Assembly: GCA_022448645.1 (NCBI GenBank)
Contig: JAKVBZ010000130.1
Coordinates: forward strand, 1 to 10,395
Source: Pirellulaceae bacterium
GTDB lineage: Bacteria > Planctomycetota > Planctomycetia > Pirellulales > Pirellulaceae
DNA: 10,395 nucleotides
Direction of reading: 5' to 3'
Made by a program: the position numbers and the translations under genes. Within the stretch, counting starts at the first letter, position 1, and each line of letters opens with the position of its first letter. Below the pieces are notes generated by a model. It was not told the DNA's origin, did no database searches, and worked only from the letters and a program-made list of their open reading frames with translations. Of this stretch, positions 6,865 to 10,395 are shown piece after piece.

Positions 6865-6969
6865 GCGATTGGCGGATGCGCGGTCGTTCCCAAAAGGTGC
6901 TTTCCATGATCGCCGTTTTCCCACCGATCATGCTTAGAGAGCATGCTGGTGGGGCCTGTCCCAATCGCT
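6864..6969. terminator. Nested hairpins between convergent genes
   Basis: The outer repeat AGCGATTGG (6864-6872) and CCAATCGCT (6961-6969) is perfect over 9 bp and starts at the last base of the methyltransferase stop codon. Inside lies a strong hairpin, 6920-6953: CCCACC, GAT, CATGCT, loop TAGAG, AGCATG, CT, GGTGGG. A weaker pairing, GGCGGAT/ATCGCC, lies between them. There is no T tract on either strand, so it is not a standard intrinsic terminator, but its place between two convergent genes suggests bidirectional termination or mRNA 3' end protection. Confidence 0.5.
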
Positions 6970-7033
6970 AGAGAGAGTGAAAAAACAGGCGTGTAGCGAG
7001 CATCTAGCAAAGAGGACGGAAGACAACGACAGC

Positions 7034-7576
7034 CTACGGTTCGATCCCCACCATATGCAGGTGGTTGTGGTCAATGTAAATCACTTCGACAGTGTCGTCG
7101 CGCACTGTATATGGCACGGGCCAGCCATTGCGTGTGACTTCTTCAAAGTAAATGGTGCATTTGTAGTGGGCATGATGCTGCTGAGCAGGGCCAATCATGG
7201 GGTAGACACGCGGCGGATCGACATAGTCGGAAATTTTTTCTTTGACGATTTTTACGTCGTTTCGTTGTCGCGTCCAGAGGAATGGAACGCTCCTCTCAAC
7301 CGGTCTCGCTTTTTCCAAGGCCCTAATGACTTCGTCGTCCGTTGGCGCATCTAATGCGACTGCTGGACCACCCTGGGTCAATGGGCCCAGGATCGGAACG
7401 CGGTCGTACCTTTCGCGTTCCCAGGCCTGGTCTTCTTCTTTCTCCTGCAACCACGGGCTAACAGGAATTGGAATCGGAATGCTTGGACCGTAAGAAGCAC
7501 TCACACAACCACCTGCTGTGATGCAGAGTAGTGTGGAAAGAACCAACGTGGTGTGTAACGTCCTTGTGGCATTCAT
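7034..7576 (-). CDS. Conserved planctomycete lipoprotein of unknown function
   Basis: 180 residues from ATG 7576, chosen because AAGGAG lies 6 nt upstream; the longer frame from 7618 has no such site. A signal peptide (hydrophobic residues 10-22) ends in the lipobox TAGGC, with the lipidated cysteine at 24. Then follow a Pro/Ile-rich stretch (SIPIPIPVSPW), a charged helix (EKEEDQAWERERYDRVP), and a conserved-looking C-terminal half with YVDPPRVYPMIGPAQ, HHAHYKCTIYF, GWPVPYT and YIDHNHLHMVG near the end. The His/Asp-rich end might bind a metal, which is inference. I recall similar sequences only from Rhodopirellula-type genomes and know no function. It is probably anchored in an envelope membrane. 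The gene stands alone, same strand as the BON gene but 331 bp downstream of it and behind a terminator-like hairpin. Confidence 0.78.
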   Translation of the reverse strand: MNATRTLHTTLVLSTLLCITAGGCVSASYGPSIPIPIPVSPWLQEKEEDQAWERERYDRVPILGPLTQGGPAVALDAPTDDEVIRALEKARPVERSVPFLWTRQRNDVKIVKEKISDYVDPPRVYPMIGPAQQHHAHYKCTIYFEEVTRNGWPVPYTVRDDTVEVIYIDHNHLHMVGIEP

Positions 7577-7886
7577 AGCGGACTCCTTGCGCTCGATGAG
7601 CTTGCGTTGGACCAGCAAGACCTACCCCTTGTTATCGTGTTAACTTGGGGTGATCTTGCGGATTTTTCCACAAAATCATGCAACAGATTACAACACCGAA
7701 GCTACCTACCGAGCTAGTAGCTTAGTAGATGGTTTACTCGGGGAACCAAAAGTCGTGACCCGTTGGTGCAGCTTTAGGCTTTCCGCCATTTTGATCGCCA
7801 ACCCGCTAGCTCGTCTGGCCCACTCGATACTAGTTTTCACCAGACGAACTGGTAACTCAGGAAAAAGAATTAGCGAAAGTGGATAA
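7577..7886. other. Intergenic region upstream of the lipoprotein gene
   Basis: About 310 bp between two minus-strand genes. It should carry the promoter of the lipoprotein gene, but I find no clear -35/-10 or -24/-12 pair. The small open frames here lack ribosome sites and I do not regard them as genes. Confidence 0.4.
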
Positions 7887-7909
7887 AAGGCAGCCTTCAA
7901 AGGAGCCTT
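7887..7909 (-). terminator. Terminator-like hairpin at the end of the BON gene
   Basis: Read on the minus strand: AAGGC, T, CCTT, loop TG, AAGG, CT, GCCTT, then TTAT. Two stems are separated by a small internal loop, and the right arm runs into a short T-rich tail. The 5' arm overlaps the TAA stop codon of the BON gene (7908-7910). It fits a compact intrinsic terminator. Confidence 0.55.
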
Positions 7910-8732
7910 ATTTGCTTTGGAAATCTAGGAACCACCAGCCATCGTCCCATTCAAGCGTGACTTTACGCCAACCCAACGGTACTTGGGGGTAGGGGTAAAA
8001 CGGACCGATGTAAGGCCATGCGGCAGCCGAATATTGCTTCGGATAGGCCAACGCGGCATAGTTGGGATGCGGAGCATAGCTGGGCCAGGCGTAACCCGGC
8101 ATGTTTGCGTGGTCAAATCGTGCTGGAACCACGGCACCGTCGGCTCCTGGAACATTCGCGGTCAATGGAGTGCCCAAGCCGTTGTAACTGGCAGCGCCGG
8201 TGCTGGTTTGAGCTAACCGCGTGTTGGCTCGAGCAAAAGCGACGGGAGTTTGCTGTGGCCCCCTAGCTGCTGGTCGTTGCTGGAAAGCGGCAGCGTTAGC
8301 ACGAGCCACTGGCACCGGTTGCAAAGGGGCGCTTTCATGTTGCGTTGTAGTCACCAATGGATTTGGCGTGTTGTCATCCAAATTTGGCTGAACCGGAAGG
8401 GTGGTTTCGGCTGAAACGGTGCCCGTGGCCGCAATGGGTGCCACTGTTTCACTAACGGCGATCTCATTCACGACTTTCTGTACGTCGTCTACACGACGGG
8501 CCATTTCTAATATCAAGACCCGTTGCTCTTTTTCGGAAACGACTCCTTTCATCCACACGACACCCTCTTCAACTCGTACATTTAAGTCAAAATCCTGGAG
8601 TAGCCCAGCGTCTTGTTGAGCCCTCAATCCAGTATGGATCTTGTGTGCGATGCTTTCGTCGTCAGCGCGAATGGCCGTGACGGCTACCGTCCATAACGTG
8701 AGCGTAGCTATTGTGGTGACAAAATTTCGCAT
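7908..8732 (-). CDS. Secreted BON-domain protein with conserved W/Y/P-rich C-terminus
   Basis: 274 residues. The signal peptide runs to about residue 23 (cleavage near IRA/DD). A BON domain (about 26-93) follows: an amphipathic helix IAHKIHTGLRAQQ, strands FDLNVRVEEGVVWMKGVV with the typical V..G.V...G pattern, then EKEQRVLILEMARRVDDVQKVVNEIAV. BON domains bind phospholipid or other envelope components. Residues 94-205 form a Thr/Pro/Ala/Gln-rich spacer, probably disordered. The last 65 residues (from MPGYAWPSYA through YPKQYS, WPYIGPFYPYPQVPLGW to EWDDGWWFLDF) are aromatic-rich and appear strongly constrained; they have no named domain that I know. The ATG is preceded by AAGGAGG with 6-7 nt spacing, an excellent ribosome site. 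It is likely periplasmic or outer-membrane-associated and transcribed alone. Confidence 0.85.
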   Translation of the reverse strand: MRNFVTTIATLTLWTVAVTAIRADDESIAHKIHTGLRAQQDAGLLQDFDLNVRVEEGVVWMKGVVSEKEQRVLILEMARRVDDVQKVVNEIAVSETVAPIAATGTVSAETTLPVQPNLDDNTPNPLVTTTQHESAPLQPVPVARANAAAFQQRPAARGPQQTPVAFARANTRLAQTSTGAASYNGLGTPLTANVPGADGAVVPARFDHANMPGYAWPSYAPHPNYAALAYPKQYSAAAWPYIGPFYPYPQVPLGWRKVTLEWDDGWWFLDFQSK

Positions 8733-8753
8733 TCATTCCCTCCTTGGGGCCTG

Positions 8754-8799
8754 TCGCCGTAGCTCCAGGCAAAACAAGCTGTTCTCGCCGTAGCCCTGG
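8754..8799. repeat. Direct and inverted repeats in the BON gene leader
   Basis: TCGCCGTAGC occurs at 8754-8763 and 8785-8794, 31 bp apart, each followed by mutually inverted arms CCAGG (8765-8769) and CCTGG (8795-8799). They lie just upstream of the BON start and could form a leader hairpin or paired binding sites. Confidence 0.4.
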
Positions 8800-9201
8800 C
8801 TTCGTTCCTCGTAGGATCTCTGGTGAAAGGTTCGCCTGAGACAAACAAGGTTCAGCGGTCATATTGGCGATTTCAATGAGTCGGATGTGGAGGGGGGGCT
8901 TTTGCCGATTTCTTGCGAGTTTTCGTTGCAAAATGGTCTGTTTGCCAGATGCACCCCCCCGTGCCTTGACTACAAACCATTTTCAGACCAGTAATTTGAT
9001 GATCGGTTGCGGATCACAACAAATAGTAAGTTTTTTTCGATTTTGCCAACCTTTGAAGGTTTTCCGCTTGATTGCTGCTACTGCTGGCTGGCTTGTCGCG
9101 ATAGATCGCTAGCTGAGCGGGGGCCGTCATTCGATTCTGGCGCAACAGCTTTGGGCGTCAGTCCGGTTAGCAAAGCAGGTCTGCTCACCATCTCCCAATA
9201 T

Positions 9202-9218
9202 TTGGTATGGCATTTGCA
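9202..9218 (+). promoter_or_regulatory. Weak sigma-54-like sequence
   Basis: TTGGTATGGCATTTGCA has GG (9204-9205) and GC (9216-9217) 10 bp apart and a perfect TTGCA block, but the -24 block is TTGGTA, not TTGGCA. There is no known gene just downstream; the hairpin at 9441 and a 27-codon ORF at 9435 are the only candidates. Confidence 0.25.
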
Positions 9219-9440
9219 TTTAATTGCAGGCCAGTTCATTAGGCATGGGGAATTACAAAGGCTTCCGGGCCAAATCGAACGAGCGAATGGCGATTTCGGT
9301 CGCTTACGTTGCAGTTCGGTTCGGGGGACACCCGGTTCCATCATTGGGCCTCTGTAAATGTCTGCTGAGCTTAACTGGGGTTCATTAAGGATATATGAGA
9401 AAAGACGTTATGGAGGATTTGTGTAAGGGTGAGAATGCGA

Positions 9441-9480
9441 GATGAGCTACTTGAGTCGTCAAAAGATTTGGTGGCTCATC
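9441..9480. repeat. Strong stem-loop
   Basis: GATGAGCTAC (9441-9450) pairs with GTGGCTCATC (9471-9480) over 10 bp including one T.G pair; the 20-nt loop can fold again as TTGA-GTCG-TCAA (9451-9462). No T tract follows, so it is not a plain terminator. Confidence 0.6.
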
Positions 9481-9722
9481 CACTGGGAGAACAGTTGACT
9501 TATAGCGAGATTTACTAAGCCAATGGAAAAACAGGGTTTGTGCCAATCTGTCTAGTGCGACGTTGGCTGCGTGTGGGCCTTTGAAAGGCGGACATCGGTC
9601 GTGTTGCTGGATATTGTGGTCGCAAATTCATGGGTGAACGACATCGGACAACCAATTCCGACAGTACTCGTTCACTGTTGCGCAGTTTAGTGCCTAAACC
9701 CTGTTCTCATAAATGATTGCGC

Positions 9723-9742
9723 CAGCTCCTCGACAGGAGTTG
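9723..9742. repeat. Short stem-loop
   Basis: CAGCTCCT-CGAC-AGGAGTTG forms an 8-bp stem with one G.T pair and a tetraloop. An AGGAG element is enclosed in the 3' arm. Confidence 0.5.
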
Positions 9743-9905
9743 AACGGCCTGTATGACGATCTGTTTGCGCGATGCACAAGGGTCGTATGTCAGGATGAGT
9801 TCGACTTACGAGTGGTCGCTGTGTCAGGTTTCAACCTGCGCATCTGACCAGCTTGTGAGAGGTGGTTGGTGCGCGAAATCCAAACCGCGACACTTTCGAC
9901 AAGCT

Positions 9906-9920
9906 TCACCAAAGTGGTGA
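9906..9920. promoter_or_regulatory. Dyad site 1, candidate upstream activator site
   Basis: TCACC-AAAGT-GGTGA, a perfect 5-bp dyad with a 5-bp spacer. Its centre (9913) is 307 bp upstream of the -24 GG of the promoter at 10218. It is the first of three copies of TCACY-N5-GGTGA. Confidence 0.55.
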
Positions 9921-9926
9921 TGTGTC

Positions 9927-9941
9927 TCACTATATTGGTGA
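9927..9941. promoter_or_regulatory. Dyad site 2, candidate upstream activator site
   Basis: TCACT-ATATT-GGTGA, with one change in the left arm. Its centre (9934) is 21 bp from that of site 1, two helical turns, so both sites face the same side of the DNA, as expected for cooperative binding. Confidence 0.5.
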
Positions 9942-9947
9942 AACGTC

Positions 9948-9978
9948 CTGTAAGTACCTGTTAAATAGGTACTTACGG
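9948..9978. repeat. Perfect 10-bp inverted repeat
   Basis: GTAAGTACCT (9950-9959) and AGGTACTTAC (9967-9976) around the 7-nt loop GTTAAAT; the stem extends by a T.G and a C-G pair to 9948-9978. It lies directly after dyad site 2. No T tract follows. Confidence 0.75.
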
Positions 9979-10036
9979 TTCATATGAGGTGCTCGGGAAG
10001 GTGGCACTAAAGCTAGTTCGAGCTAGGTTTTATTTT

Positions 10037-10065
10037 CGCAAACTGTTCTAGAGAAAAGGTTTGCG
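10037..10065. repeat. Inverted repeat CGCAAAC/GTTTGCG
   Basis: CGCAAAC (10037-10043) and GTTTGCG (10059-10065) are perfectly inverted around a 15-nt loop that itself contains TTCT-AG-AGAA. It sits between dyad site 2 and dyad site 3. Confidence 0.55.
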
Positions 10066-10083
10066 TTCAAGCCAATCTTCTGT

Positions 10084-10098
10084 TCACCAAATCGGTGA
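10084..10098. promoter_or_regulatory. Dyad site 3, candidate upstream activator site
   Basis: TCACC-AAATC-GGTGA. With flanks it shares 15 of 17 bases with site 1 (TTCACCAAA..GGTGAT). Its centre (10091) is 129 bp upstream of the -24 GG, a usual distance for sigma-54 activator binding. Confidence 0.55.
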
Positions 10099-10217
10099 TT
10101 TTAAAGCCTAAGTGAGACATCGGCTTGTACTTGGTCCCGAAAAATTTAGATATGGAAAAGGCCCCGTTACAGCGACGATTTGGCTGAAAACTGCTTAAAA
10201 ATAGGGTATTTTGACGG

Positions 10218-10234
10218 TTGGCATACTCTTTGCA
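10218..10234 (+). promoter_or_regulatory. Sigma-54 (-24/-12) promoter
   Basis: TTGGCATACTCTTTGCA matches YTGGCACGRNNNTTGCW at every position of both core blocks (TTGGCA and TTGCA), with GG 10220-10221 and GC 10232-10233 separated by 10 bp. A start near 10245 gives a leader of about 50 nt before ATG 10295. A TTGACG hexamer at 10211 has no good -10 partner, so a sigma-70 reading is weaker. Confidence 0.7.
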
Positions 10235-10294
10235 TTTACCCCTGTCATCGTGAAAGAGACAAGATTCAAAACTAGATGAAAGGGTAACTAGCCA

Positions 10295-10395
10295 ATGTTT
10301 TCCCACGACCAAGAATTCACAATGCAAGATGACAATTACGATCGCCGCGAGTCCTCTCGGGTACGCCGTGTCAAACCGACACGCCGCCGGACACA
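10295..10395 (+). CDS. N-terminus of a gene running off the window
   Basis: 33 codons are visible: MFSHDQEFTMQDDNYDRRE, then a strongly basic stretch rich in Arg (SSRVRRVKPTRRRT). AAAGGG ends 11 nt before ATG 10295 and gives modest support; the in-frame ATG 10322 is an alternative start. There is no signal peptide in the visible part. A family cannot be assigned. The best clue is its regulation: it follows the sigma-54 promoter at 10218 and the three dyad sites directly, so it is likely switched on by an enhancer-binding activator in response to a specific condition. Confidence 0.55.
   Translation, partial: MFSHDQEFTMQDDNYDRRESSRVRRVKPTRRRT

Larger units (their letters stand above)
8733..10217. 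other. Long gene-poor region rich in small inverted repeats
   Basis: About 1.5 kb with no convincing protein gene; open frames here are short, lack ribosome sites and show no recognisable protein pattern. It holds many small inverted repeats: 8930-8989, 9049-9062, 9441-9450 with 9471-9480, 9723-9742, 9825-9838, 9948-9978 and 10037-10065. It also contains a weak -24/-12-like sequence at 9202 and three related dyads at 9906, 9927 and 10084. It is unusually long for a promoter region and may encode one or more RNAs. Confidence 0.55.

Noticed and set aside
9007..9357. Plus-strand 116-codon frame
   Set aside because: No ribosome site, low-complexity start, no domain pattern.
9940..9990. Resemblance to group II intron domain V (hairpin ending TACGGTTC)
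   Set aside because: The AGC catalytic triad, the two-base bulge and a GNRA-type loop are missing, there is no reverse transcriptase gene, and no plausible 5' intron end at a fitting distance.
10067..10327. Minus-strand 86-codon frame at the right edge
   Set aside because: It is antisense to the dyad site 3, the sigma-54 promoter and the start of the next gene, and shows no family pattern.
1..10395. CRISPR arrays, insertion sequences, attachment-site duplications of the selC 3' end
   Set aside because: I looked for regularly spaced repeats, transposase motifs and a second copy of the tRNA 3' end and found none.

Overview
The window looks like a piece of a Planctomycetota chromosome, most likely from the Pirellulales (Rhodopirellula/Blastopirellula-like). 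The evidence is a BBP7-type outer-membrane beta-barrel gene, a planctomycete-style secreted BON protein with a W/Y/P-rich tail, a DUF6263-like exported protein, and a conserved small lipoprotein of a kind I know only from this phylum. Base composition is about half GC. Gene density is low and intergenic regions are long.

Layout, left to right. (1) Positions 2-772 hold the 3' part of a phytanoyl-CoA dioxygenase-like gene, broken by two in-frame stops. (2) A complete selenocysteine tRNA (selC) lies at 1056-1155, followed by a small conserved-looking ORF (1227-1445). (3) The BBP7-like barrel protein (minus, 1578-2930) carries an unusual Gly/Asp linker. (4) About 1 kb without an intact gene (2952-3927) contains two weak remnants of decayed reading frames and a good sigma-54-type promoter at 3789-3805. 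(5) A xylose-isomerase-like TIM-barrel sugar isomerase/epimerase (plus, to 4746) converges on a DUF6263-like secreted protein (minus, 4756-5697). (6) Divergent from that is a PhcB-like SAM methyltransferase (plus, 5821-6864). It converges across a hairpin region on a lipoprotein gene (minus, 7034-7576), and the BON-domain protein gene follows (minus, 7908-8732). (7) About 1.5 kb lacks a convincing gene (8733-10294) but is rich in small inverted repeats. It ends in a regulatory array: three 15-bp dyads TCACY-N5-GGTGA upstream of a near-consensus -24/-12 promoter. This array drives a gene that begins at 10295 and runs off the window.

The genes do not form one pathway. Most are single-gene units facing each other or apart, with envelope or secreted products dominating (barrel, lipoprotein, BON, DUF6263). 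The most interesting signals are the sigma-54 promoter with its dyad array at the right edge, a second sigma-54 core match ahead of the sugar isomerase gene, the selC gene next to a decayed dioxygenase gene, and the PhcB-like methyltransferase, whose relatives make a fatty-acid methyl-ester signal in Ralstonia. Functional calls rest on motif recognition by eye; no database search was run.
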